NCBI GenBank assembly: GCA_028641055.1
Contig: CM054060.1
Location: forward strand, 162,972,696 to 163,036,695
DNA from: Alopecurus myosuroides
Taxonomy: Eukaryota > Streptophyta > Magnoliopsida > Poales > Poaceae
Direction: 5' to 3'
DNA length: 64,000 bases
The position numbers were made by a program, and so were the translations under genes. Positions 32,539-44,035 of this stretch are shown piece after piece. How positions within the stretch are numbered: position 1 is the stretch's first letter; every line of letters starts with the position of its first letter. The notes beneath the pieces were generated by a model. It saw only the letters and a program-made list of their open reading frames with translations. It made no database searches and was not told the DNA's origin.

Positions 32539-35155
32539 CTAGTAGTGGTGTACATGCAACGCACGTGCTAAAAAAGTTTAACAAAAAAGAGTAGGGGAGA
32601 CGGCTACTTTGTGATTTTGACTCTTCTAGAGAGATATGCCAGCATGCCATTGAAGGAGCCTTATTCAAAAAAAAAATCCAATCTTTCGTGTGCTTTCAAA
32701 TATTTCAGAGAAAACAAGTGGTTATTTCAAGATAACATTGCCCAAGGAAGGCAGATTTGGCAAACCAAGAAGATTTGGTAAATATCAGCGTTGGAATACC
32801 AAGTGATGCCAACAAGTCCCCATCATCTTCTAGCAATTGAACATCTACATTATATCCAAATCATTGTACAGAGATGATAAATTATTCGTGAATCATCACA
32901 TATGGCGGAAGTTTCCTCCACACTCCTAACCAAAAAAATAAAAATCACTATAAAGTATTCTCAAACGTCTTTTGGTATTTGAGTACAAAAACCCATGTAG
33001 TATTTCAAGCTAAATAGTTTGTATATTATATAACATAAGAAAATCCTTCCAGAAAACAAAATGGCCATATACCTAACTTGAATTTCTTTAAATTTGGCGA
33101 TATTTCTTTACTCTGAATTGGCAACAAGCAAGCATAGAAATAATTCCATAGTAGCTTTGTCGTATTCAATCTATGCTTATTTGAGTTAGTCACTGATATT
33201 AGATTACTTGAGGGTCGTTGATGAATGATTCAACTGTACACTTCTTCAAAATTGTTTGTGTTTGGCTATTGGATAAAATGAGTGGTAAAAAAATGTAGAA
33301 TATTAATATCAAGATTAGAAATGGTGAAAAGAATTACCTCTCAGACTGCAAAGTTTTTTTTAGTACATCAATAATCATTTTCCCCCTATCCCGCTTTTCA
33401 CACCTTATAGTTTCAGATCAGCTGGTCCTAGCAAGTCAGTTCATATATTTATTGGTGCCAAAAATTCAGGTCAGTGACTTATCTTGATGTTGCCTTGGAC
33501 GACCTCCATCTCCACTCTCAGCTTACTTCTATTCAATTATCCTTTATTCCCTTGAGCTCCCCCTCCCTTTCCTTATTTCTGTTCAATTATCCAGCTTCAC
33601 ACAACAGAGTATTTAGGTGCGCCAGACTTCAAAAATGAACTTTGAAACCGATTATTTGTATTTCCGTATATGAATGCACCATAAAAGTGTCTCGTATAAC
33701 CCTATCAGAAAATTGAGGATCTATAGATTGGAAAAGAAATGCAATTGTCAAAACATGGTAAGACAAAATCAGATTCTAATTTCGATAAACCTCTTAGTTT
33801 CGTCATTGAAGATGGTGAAACCACTTAATGAATGTTTTCATATTTCTAACTTCGATTCATACTGCATCAAATCCGTTTAAGCATGAGTAGTCAAGCGACT
33901 AATCACAGTTAGTTTGCTTACTCGGCATTAAACACACTGGAATAAAAAAATGTAAAACATCTCCCATTTAACCAATTCAGAAGCACCAAGCCCTTCTCCT
34001 TCCATGCCATTAACTGCAATTACAAAACAGACCTGCAAGTGAAATTGACCGTGAGAGCTCACAAGCCTTGACACTATTTCAAAAGATGTTTGCAGATTAA
34101 AATGACACCTACAGATCTTTGCTGATTAGATGTCGCGGGTCTGTTAGAAATTTAGGATTCAGCATATGCAAGATGTCATTCTCCAGTACTGTAACTTGGG
34201 CGGCTGAAACTAACTTGTTCCTCTCCAGGGACTGGGTATTCAGAAGGCTGTTCACGCCACCGCCATCCTTTGTGCTTACGTGCTGCTGCTGCTTACTCCT
34301 TATACTGGTCACATGGAGGGAGTAGGGTAGGGGCGCCAAGATGGGAGAAGGTCGAAGGGAGGAGGATGAGATAGGAAGATGAGAGAAGCGAGCATGGGAA
34401 TCGACCTGCACGACCAATATCGACTACGTTGCCGCCATCAACCTCACAGCCGACTCTCGCCCGCCTTTGTCTGTCGTACGCCAGTCTCGCCGCTAGCCCC
34501 ATGAGGCCATGATGCCCCCTTCGTGAATGCTAATTGTTGGCCCGCACGTTCCAGCGTTTAACATGGCCGGCACTCTTCTAGCTCGACGGCGACCCACGCC
34601 CTTGTCGCCCCCTCGTCTATGCGAGAAATCGTGAGCACAAAGGTAAATATTAACACATGGTCGCTGGATTTTTCCGCGCCTGTGCTCGTCGGAGCATGGG
34701 CACGCTCGTGCTCCACGTGCCTGTTGCCTGCGGAGGCCTCCACACCCGCATGGATGGGATAGATTGAACCTTGCCGGCATCCGTGCCTATTGCCTGCGGA
34801 GGCCTCCGCGCCCGCACGGGTGGGATTGATTGAACCTTGCCGGCGGTCTGTGGAGAACGCCACCCTCCCATGCCTGCGGGAATTGTCTCCTCGAGAAGAG
34901 CAGTGCTGCCCGTTGTCTGCTTGGTGTCGTCGCGGGCTCCCGGCGGGGATGAACAGAATAACAGAATCCATGGACCCAAACAAATAGATGTACCGCTTTG
35001 GGGTCAATTTAGGGGTGGCAATTTTTGTAATTTTAACATGTGTTGAGTAGCTCAACATTGAACCAATCTTGCCCGTTTGATTTACAAGTTTGACGGCTGA
35101 GATCGTATGTATCTACGAAGTTTGCTCTTTTATAAGTAGTTTAGATTAGATTAGA
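32539..35155 (-). mobile_element. Non-autonomous Helitron-like element, 2.6 kb
   Basis: Read on the minus strand it starts TCTAATCTAATCTA (35155) and ends CTAG (32539). An A precedes it and a T follows it on that strand, the A/T insertion site known for Helitrons. Nine bases before CTAG lies the hairpin ACGTGC-GTT-GCATGT (one G-T pair), also as expected, and the tail resembles the grass Helitron 3' end with its 'GCACG' and 'CGTTGC' boxes. No RepHel protein is encoded. The inside has AT-rich DNA (32600-34100) and a GC-rich part with short frames (34100-35060). Its left end lies 169 bases from the TATA box of the amine oxidase gene. Calls of this kind from ends alone can be wrong. Confidence 0.7.
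34717..34845. repeat. 66-bp tandem duplication inside the Helitron-like element
   Basis: Two units from 'gtgcct(g/a)ttgcctgcgga' to 'gattgaaccttgccggc' (34717-34782 and 34783-34845) with a few differences. On the minus strand it reads through an open frame (34558-35058) as a repeated QGSI(N/Y)P segment, but this is not evidence of a gene. Confidence 0.85.
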
Positions 35156-35323
35156 TAATTACTATTGAGAATTTGTGACAGCTTGTACGTGTTCTTCCAG
35201 TCATCCAATGGCATTTTCAGTTCTTCAAGAACACGTCATTTTCACACACGGTACGTCCGTGTATCACCAAAACGCACCGTCTCGTACGCCAGCCAAGCCA
35301 ACTGTACAACTGGCGCAGCCACC

Positions 35324-35331
35324 TTTATAAA
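35324..35331 (+). promoter_or_regulatory. TATA box of the copper amine oxidase gene
   Basis: tttataaa lies 275 bases before the ATG, followed by an A/C-rich leader. Only 168 bases separate it from the Helitron-like element, so the upstream promoter is largely formed by transposon DNA. Confidence 0.65.
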
Positions 35332-35605
35332 CGCTCCAAGCGAGCCCCCACCGCCGCACTCACCGGCATCCCAAAAAAAGCGAAGCACAGCAGTGAAACA
35401 CGCACCCAAAAACCCCCAAACCCCCGTCTCTCCTCGGTCGTTTGTCGTCTCACGGCCGAGACGCGAGCCCCATTCCGCGGCGTACCCTCCCCGGACCCCC
35501 AATCGCACGAGGAGAAGCAGAGGAAGGGGGAAAGGCCGCGGAGGAGGCGGGGAGTAGGACGAGGCGGGTGGCGTACGGGCACGGTCAGGTTGCGAACCCT
35601 CTCCC

Positions 35606-38600
35606 ATGGCCGCGGCTAAGGAAAAGGCGCAGGGATTCTGCGGCGGCGTTCCCGCCGCCAAGGTCGCCGTTCCCGCGGCGGCGAATGGCGGCGCCGTGAT
35701 GGAGGAGATCGCGAATTCCCCGTCCACCACCGCCAAGGCCTCGTCCAAAGGTATACGTACGATGTGATCGGTAGTCGTAAACTCGTCCTCGCCTCCCTCT
35801 ATTGTGTTGCTCTGCTATGTAAGTGGATTCATTTGGATCACGCTACGCGCGTGCTCGTTGCTGGATTTGGTAATACGAGATGTGTGATGACGTGAACTCG
35901 TGATTATTTCTGAATTGGATGGGGGTTCCAGGAAATGTTTGGGGTGCTGATGGGTGACGTGGCTTAATAGATCTTAAAAGGTAGCGTTCTGTTGATCGAG
36001 GCCACTCTGGTGAATCAGATCGGTGTACGGAAATATGTTGCATACGGTTGGTGTACAAACTTCCGAATGTTTGGCATGAGTCGTAGAACTTGATGTATGG
36101 GTCTAAAAGTAGTAGCATATTTAGTTTGAATTTGCTCTGGATCTTTTGGTTGGAATATCGAAGCATTGCAAACATTGTCTGGTGGCTGTGGCCATGCGCT
36201 TAACATGTAATTACTACTCCAGATAACTATATAATAATCCAGGACCATGTTGTTTGCTTGCTGCAACACACTGTAACATATTGTCAGAATAATAGACGAT
36301 GGAGAATGCTGCGGCAACACACTGTAAGTTGGTGATGTTGGGCTTGAAACATGATTTTTTTTCTTTGAATTAAGCGTGCGATGGAGCAGTGTGTTCGGGA
36401 TAGGAATATTTTGCTAAAAGAGTACCCAGACAACTGTTTACTTGGATGATCCTTGCAGGAATTACAATTTTCTTTGTTGACATCGATGTGATATGGCTAT
36501 GAAGGGGACTATCGAGAGTGGGATAGTCATGTATTTTATGAAGGCACAGTAACGTTTTGGCCTAGCTACTGGAGATATGGGACCACTAGAATGCTTTGCA
36601 TGGAAGGTGGCACCAAATGATGTGCAGATATTATATCAGTGTAGTGAGTGTGGGGCCTGCAGTGATGGTGTTGGACTAATGTATTAGTGTATTGCTAGTC
36701 ATGGGTACTTAATTAGGTGAGGCCCATTTGGATTAGTCTTTTCATAATTACCTACCTTCTAAGACACATTTGGATGTGTGCTCAAGAAAATAACTGCCCA
36801 CCTGCTTCAGGTTGTAGGTTTTGTATTGTCTGAGCAAATTTCTAATCTCCTTGTAATTGTATGTTACCTGTTTTTAGCATGAACTGTATCAACAGATAAC
36901 TGGAATAGAAATCAGGAGTCCCTTTCGACTGAGAAGCTTGAATTTGTTATACTTGATTATAATTTCAAAGCTATATCTGGAGTTTCACTGGCTTTAACTA
37001 TGTTTTGATTATCCCTCAAAATGACCAAGTTCTAAATTTATCGGAGGGATAGCTGATAATGTGCAGCTAATTATGTCCATGCAGTGAACAGAAAAAAATA
37101 TCTGCTGACTTGTAACTGGCATAGTTTTCTTCTTCTTACATTCTTCCTTGTTACCCTGCTTCTTTTTTTCCTTTGCACCGAGCAAGTTGAAATTTGATGA
37201 ATGTGAATTGAAAGTGAACTAGGGAAGGAAGATTTGGATTGCTGTTCGATACTATAGTATTTTAAGTTTTGAATTAAAATCATGACATGTGTGATGTGCC
37301 CATTCGGTTTATCATTTGGTGCAATTAGAAGTTCTGCAGGTAACCCCCAAGAAGCATGTAAACTACTCCCTCCGTTCTAAATTATAAGAAGTTTTAGCAA
37401 TTTTCACATTCAGATGTATGTAGATGCATTTTAGTGTATAGATTCACTCATTTGGGTCATACACAGTCCACACCTAAATATCTAAAACATCTTATTATTA
37501 TGGAACGGAGGGAGTAGTTCAGTGGTGTTAATATGTCAATTTACCAAATGGAAATACTTGATAGAGCTAACCTACGAGTTTTACAGGCTTAGTTCATTGT
37601 GCTTATTGTCTGGCGCACATGTGCAGGAGCGGAGACAGGCCCCGAGCTACCTGGGCCATGGCACTGGGTGCAGATTTTTTTCCTTTGCTAACTATAATTT
37701 GAGGATTTGACCTTTTTGTTTTTGGTAATTTCGGTGATTAAAGCCTATGGCCCTGGGCTTAATAGAATCCTGCCTCCGCCCCTATACACATGTATACTTC
37801 AGATATATTTGTGTTATTAGCCTTTATTGTTACATAGATTGAATCCTTCCCCTCCTAATTGAACTTCAGTAAAATTCAACTAGCAATTCCTACGTCGTCC
37901 CTTGCACTTTGAAAGTTTAATAGTTTCCTGTTGAATTGAACCTTGGAGTTTAGCCAGGTTATCAAGATCATCTCTTCTTCGCTGCAGACTTGTAGAATGT
38001 GATGTTCTGTCTCATCTAAAATTCGTAATTTTTATCTTAAATTACAGGAATCCTGATCATGACGAGGGCCCAGAGAAGCCACCCTTTAGACCCATTATCT
38101 GCTGCTGAAATTGCTGTGGCTGTAGCAACTGTTAGAGCTGCTGGAAGAACTCCTGAAGTTTGCCAACCTATTCCTTTTCACTCAAATTGTCAAAACATGC
38201 TTCAAATATATAATTAACAAGTCACCTCCAATTATAGGTACGAGACAGCATGCGCTTTGTTGAAGTTGTACTCCTGGAGCCAGAAAAGAATGTTGTGGCA
38301 TTAGCTGATGCATACTTCTTTCCACCATTCCAACCATCTCTGCTTCCCAGAACCAAAGGTGGTCCTGTCATCCCAAGCAGGCTTCCACCTAGGAGGGCCA
38401 GACTAGTCGTCTACAACAAACAAACGAATGAGACTAGTATTTGGGTTGTAGAACTCTCTGAAGTGCATGCTGCTACTAGGGGTGGACACCACAGAGGCAA
38501 GGTTATATCATCAGAAGTTGTTCCAGATGTTCAGCCTGCAATGGTATATTTTAAAATTCCATAGATTTTTGAACAACTCTTTTATTCCTTTGACCATTTT

Positions 38601-41600
38601 ATGCAGTTCATTTAGCACTTATGTTTAGGTCAGAAATTTTATTGTGTAACGACGGTGTGGTTAGTTCCAGTATTTACTTGATTACCTCTTCTAAATTTTT
38701 GCTTGTAAATTGCGGTATTAGCATATTTTTGTACTAACGTTAGCATATCCATCTGAATCGTTGGCTCTTAAAATAAAGTAACAAGCACCGTGGAACTTTT
38801 TCCCTATGTACTGTTGTATTTGTATCAAGTTAAACGCAAGACTTAGTTTCATATGTCTGGTTCGCAGGACGCGATGGAATATGCTGAATGTGAAGCTACT
38901 GTAAAAGATTTCCCACCTTTTATTGAAGCCATGAAGAAACGAGGCATTGATGACATGGAGCTTGTCATGGTAGATGCATGGTAAGCTATGTCTAAATTAC
39001 TTCTGTAGTTCATTTCTTTACTAAAAAAATCATCTTTCTACGCCTTTGTGGTCCAACCAAACTCTGAACATGAACTTCTCTGCTAAAATTATAGGTGTGC
39101 AGGCTATTACAGTGATGCTGATGCTCCCAACCGAAGACTTGCCAAGCCTCTGATCTTTTGTAGAACTGAAAGTGACAGCCCTATGGAGAATGGCTATGCT
39201 CGTCCTGTTGAAGGGATCCATGTTATTGTTGATATGCAGAACAATGTTGTAATAGAATTTGAGGATATGAAGTTTGTCCCTCTTCCCCCACCAGATCATT
39301 TGAGAAACTACACTCCCGGAGAGACAAGGGGCGGTGTTGATAGAAGTGATGTGAAGCCTCTTATTATCAGTCAACCTGAAGGTCCTAGTTTCCGTATTAC
39401 CGGCTCTTTTGTGGAGTGGCAGAAGGTAAAGAGATTGTATATTTCAAGTTTTCAACTGTCGAGATAATATTAAACAAAACCTAGTCTAGAAATATCACTC
39501 ATATATTTCTCTGTTGACCAGTGGAACTTCCGTATTGGCTTCACCCCCAAGGAAGGTTTAGTTATCCATTCTGTTGCATACGTCGACGGAAACCGTGGGC
39601 GTCGTCCTATTGCTCACAGGCTGAGTTTTGTTGAAATGGTTGTTCCTTATGGAGATCCAAACGAACCACATTACCGGAAGAATGCATTTGATGCTGGAGA
39701 AGATGGGCTTGGAAAGAATGCACACTCTCTTAAGAAGGTCTGTTAGCTGCTTTCTGTGAACCTGTTTTCGTTTTGATTCTGCTGGCATATATAGTACAAG
39801 CAAACTACCCCTTCGCTATAAGCATGCACCCTTTTCAGTTTATGATTTCTGAGGATTTATCATTTTGTTTATCTGAGCATAGCTGAGTTATGAACAAAAT
39901 TTTGTATGTTCGGTTGATTACACCGTGGACTATCTTATCAAAATGCGGGTGAATTTTCATTTGATTTTGTGCCATTGCCAAGAAGTTTTTGTACAGTTGA
40001 ACCCAAAGGGTTGTTCAACCTCCTGTTTTTTGTATTATTTTGTGAGGTAATCTAACTATGTTGCAAACTGTTTTATGTAGGGATGTGATTGCTTGGGTTA
40101 CATAAAATATTTTGATGCACATTTTACAAATTTTACTGGTGGCGTGGAGACAATTGAGAATTGTGTATGTTTACATGAGGAGGACCATGGAATCCTCTGG
40201 AAACATCAAGACTGGAGAACAGGATTAGCTGAAGTTAGACGATCAAGGAGGCTTACTGTGTCATTTATATGCACAATTGCTAACTACGAATATGGGTTTT
40301 ATTGGCACTTTTATCAAGTGAGCATCTGTTTACCTTTTTCTTATATTGGTGTAACGACAATTCGACTTAACTCCGGTTCCAGAACTGAGAAATGTCAAGT
40401 TGTATCATAGTTTCTCTTATGTAATTGATATGTATTTTCTTCATTGTAGGATGGTAAGATAGAATCTGAAGTAAAGCTTACTGGAATTCTCAGCTTGGGA
40501 GCTCTAATGCCTGGGGAACAAAGGAAATATGGCACAACTATTGCTCCTAGTTTGTATGCACCAGTTCATCAACATTTCTTTGTTGCCCGTATGGACATGG
40601 CAGTGGACTGCAAACCTAATGAGGCTCATAATCAGGTAGGGTTCTTGCCTGCTTTCTCGGCCTTTTATGTGGCGGTAAAATAAATCTTGCAATCTTACCT
40701 ATCCACTTCCATCTTGCTTCTTACAGCATATGTGCCATGCCTTTTGACTCGTTAGCTTTTGCATCATTTTATTCAGTCTTAAGTTCTTAACTGCCATTGT
40801 TTATAAATGAGGATCTAGCTTTTATTGATGTCTACTCTGCATGAAGAACATGCACTTCTTTGAATTATCATCTGGATTATGATTTTGATACTACTGTTTA
40901 TCTTTCCATCGCAGGTGGTTGAGGTAAATGTTAAAGTTGAAAGTGCAGGCCCGAATAACATGCATAATAATGCCTTCTACGCCGAAGAAGAGCTTCTGAA
41001 ATCTGAATTACAGGCGATGCGTGATTGTGACCCTTCATCTGCACGACATTGGATTGTAAGAGTGCATGCTAAACATTACTATTGATTATTCACAGGCATG
41101 TGTGTGACTGTGTCGATGTAGAAGAGCACGTGACATTTCAGCCTCTGCAGAACCACACAGAGAGCATTTGGATCGTAAAGTTTCTGTTATACTGCTGCTT
41201 GCATATTGTATTTTGATAAGCTGTTCTTTGCATGTTGATCAGGTAAGGAATACAAGGACCGTAAATCGCACTGGGCAACCAACAGGTTACAAGCTCATAC
41301 CTGGTTCAAACTGTCTGCCATTCTGCCTGCCAGAGGCAAAGTTCCTGAGAAGAGCTGGATTTTTGAATCATAACCTTTGGGTTACTTCATACAAAAGTGA
41401 TGAGATATTTCCCGGAGGAGAATTTCCTAATCAGAACCCACGCATCCACGAGGGTTTAGCTACATGGGTCCAGAAGGATAGATCCTTAGAAGAAACCAAC
41501 ATAGTTCTGTGGTACGTTCCTGCCAGCTGGTATTGATTTGCCGGTTAATTTTGTCCTGCAATGCTCATCTGCTGCATCTCTTAAAATGTTTACATTCTGG

Positions 41601-41956
41601 AACTGCAGGTATGTTTTCGGGATGACCCATATCCCAAGGCTCGAAGATTGGCCTGTCATGCCAGTGGAACACAGCGGCTTCATGCTCATGGTAGCGCATC
41701 AGCCACCTGATCTTTCTGCAGTATTTTCTTGAGGGTTTCCAGATAGATAGTTCTCTTTACTACTACTGTAGATCAACTCAGACTACTTCATATCCAGGGA
41801 TCTCACAAACGAAACCTTTGATGTTTTTTGCTTGTCCAGCCTCATGGATTCTTCAACTGTTCGCCTGCTGTTGATGTTCCTCCTGCATCTGAAGTGGATG
41901 CCAAGGAAGCTGAGACACCAAAGCACATCCAAACCGAGCTCATTTCAAAGCTGTGA
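35606..41956 (+). CDS. CuAO: Copper amine oxidase, peroxisomal type (12 exons, 750 aa)
   Basis: It oxidises primary amines such as putrescine to aldehyde, ammonia and hydrogen peroxide. Exons: 35606-35750, 38048-38157, 38238-38543, 38868-38980, 39095-39425, 39522-39737, 40081-40317, 40450-40635, 40915-41055, 41243-41511, 41609-41690, 41840-41956; all introns are GT-AG and phases agree. N2/N3 domains cover about residues 80-280, the catalytic domain about 300-715. The cofactor tyrosine is Tyr476 in [11 protein letters not shown], the catalytic base Asp392 (AFDAGEDG), and the copper ligands His526, His528 (VHQHF) and His692 (MTHIPRLED). The C-terminus ISKL is a type 1 peroxisome signal. Sequence and ending match the Arabidopsis At2g42490 group, of similar length. 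Intron 1 (2.3 kb) holds two MITEs. I see no damage, so it is probably functional. Confidence 0.96.
37364..37516. mobile_element. Stowaway MITE in intron 1 of the amine oxidase gene
   Basis: 153 bp; ends TACTCCCTCCGTTC and GAACGGAGGGAGTA with TA at both borders; the arms pair imperfectly. Confidence 0.9.
37624..37784. mobile_element. hAT-like MITE in intron 1 of the amine oxidase gene
   Basis: Ends CAGGAGCGGAGACAGG and CCTGCCTCCGCCCCTA are inverted repeats of the CAGGGGCGGAG type seen in hAT MITEs; the arms continue (ctgggccatgg / ccatgggccc-like). Flanks both contain cacatgt but not in clean 8-bp register, so the target duplication is unclear. Confidence 0.6.
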
Positions 41957-43751
41957 GCCCCCAGAACAGGAGAATCGTGTGGTTACTCCATTGCTTTGCC
42001 ATGCCGTGATGCTCTCTGACGAAAACTAGAACTGCCTCTCAGCTGTCATTACGCCCTTCCGATACGCTGCAGCTGCTTCCTGTCACAAGCTGTTTAGTCG
42101 CTGAATTCATGGTTTCTGATTACCTCGCTCTTCTGAACTCTATGTTTCTGCTTGGAGATCATAACATCAGGTAGAATCCGGGTTCCGATTTTGTGTCCGA
42201 GAATGGAGCTGAACATGGGCCATCCTTTTTTATTTTGCAACTGCATGGGCCATCCTTTGGTTGGGCACGTCTCAACTGTCCAGTCGACAAGCCATCTGGC
42301 TAAATGTGTACGTATATACGTGTATTAGTTTGTTTCTTTTTGCTTTATTCGCATTGCTCGCTGTATCCCCCACACGGGCACGAGCTGCCCGTTGCTTTAT
42401 GCCAATCGCGGTGGGGCAGTTCAGGAATCGTGCCCGGGTGCGGTGCACCATACTGGTGCCCCCAGCACCACTTTACGAGTTTGGGCACACTGCACCTAGA
42501 CCTAGCACAGGGTCGTGTATCTTTACGTTGCATCCATCTGTTCAGATTTGTCCTTCTTATGCCCATTTACACGTCATATGCTTAGGGATGAAGAGAACCT
42601 TACAAATCCATTATCCATGCTTTGGTTCAACCATGTTTATTTTCTATCAAGAAACATAAACTTTAGTCTCGAGAAATACTCGGTCGAGTGCATGTACCAG
42701 CTAGGGTCTCTGTGTGGCTTGGACAGTTGAACTGTCCTGTCAGGACAACCTATTGAATCAGAGATTCAGATGTTAGATCTGCCAATAACTCGCTACTTGA
42801 AATTCGCAAGGAGAATACACTGGTCAGACTAAAATATCTACTAACTTGTCAAAGAGGGACGAGTAGATATTTCGGTGTTTACAGCGTGGAAATAGAGCAG
42901 ATATTTATTATAATTAAAAACAAGGAACAAAAGGACGGGCTTATTGCGACGCGCTAACAGCGAGCGTACATAGCTCGTGCCCGGTGTCATCATCTCCCAG
43001 CTACCAGTAGTACAAAGCAGACACGTCTACACATGGTTTTGTTTTCGAGCGATTCCTCTTCCTACGAAACCTCGCATCGAACTGACAGGAGGTGCTAGTA
43101 CTGATAATAATGCTTTTTTTCAGAACAAACATAATATCGCGGCTAGACACGCCACTTATTTGTTGGCTGGCTCTAGGAGTCTTGGAGCTAATTTCAGTAC
43201 AGGCTTCAAATCAACTGTAACCTGAGGTGTTGGCGCCAACAAAACCAGATTAGAAAATTAAAGGGGCCAAGAAACGACAATGCTGCTGGACCCATCCGCT
43301 TCCGGTGGGGGGCCCGTTGGCCAATGGGCGATACGGGCAGCACGGCAGCGCCACGTACAGAAGAGCAAAGGGGCAAAGGACGAAGCGTCCGGACGTGCGC
43401 CTGCATCGCATCGACGTGCCGGACTAGACTGTGCGCCCACCCAATTCCGTAGCTCCATCTGTGCTCCGCCGACCCGACCGGACTGGACTGCCTAGCTTGA
43501 TGGGCTGTCCCAGGACCTAACAGCACGCCATTTAAGGCCACAGCACATGCCGGCACAGTGGATCTGTACTACGCATGCGACAAACAAGTCCTCCCGTGTA
43601 CACGTGGAGGCAGGGTCTGGTTTATTTGCAAAATTCGGGAAAACCAGTATAGTAGTTCAGAAATCTCTTTAATCGTGTAAGTAGTTGGTTTGCACCAAGA
43701 AATCAGTTTCAATGGGGAAGAAGGAGTAAAACTTGTTCAACTTTTCAATCC
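41957..43751. other. 3' flank of the amine oxidase gene, no further gene supported
   Basis: The first few hundred bases should be 3' UTR. 42261-42660 and 43206-43560 contain open frames on both strands without domains; the latter is GC-rich with a CCAAT motif (43320) and could be promoter-like or transposon DNA. Nothing else is recognised. Confidence 0.4.
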
Positions 43752-43883
43752 TACTCCCTCCATTTCAAAATAGATGGCTTCCATTTGTCCATATATGCAT
43801 GTACGTAGATATAGACATGTTATATCTACGTACATGCATATATGGACAAATGAAAGTCATCTATTTCTAGAAAGGAGGGAGTA
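43752..43883. mobile_element. Stowaway MITE, near-perfect 62-bp hairpin arms
   Basis: 132 bp from TACTCCCTCC to GGAGGGAGTA; the two arms are almost fully complementary and leave only a 7-base loop (gacatgt, about 43814-43820). Confidence 0.95.
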
Positions 43884-44035
43884 TAAATCAAGCATCCTCG
43901 GCAAATTTTTTTTTTTTTGGAGGGTATGCAATTGCATACCTGATTTTTATAGAAGGGGAAAAATACAAAGAAAGCCGACATCCCACATTACAGACAACGT
44001 GGATGTCGTACACACTCCACCCTAAACCTAGCTAA

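Noticed and set aside
34558..35058. 166-codon minus-strand frame as a gene
   Set aside because: It is produced by the 66-bp duplication in GC-rich DNA, lacks domains and lies inside the Helitron-like element.
35242..35748. 168-codon minus-strand frame over the amine oxidase first exon
   Set aside because: Antisense shadow of the GC-rich leader and exon 1.
37616..37792. Clean 8-bp target duplication for the hAT-like MITE
   Set aside because: cacatgt occurs on both sides but at different distances from the ends.
43206..43560. GC-rich 116-codon minus-strand frame
   Set aside because: No domain, no splice or promoter context; not supported as a gene.
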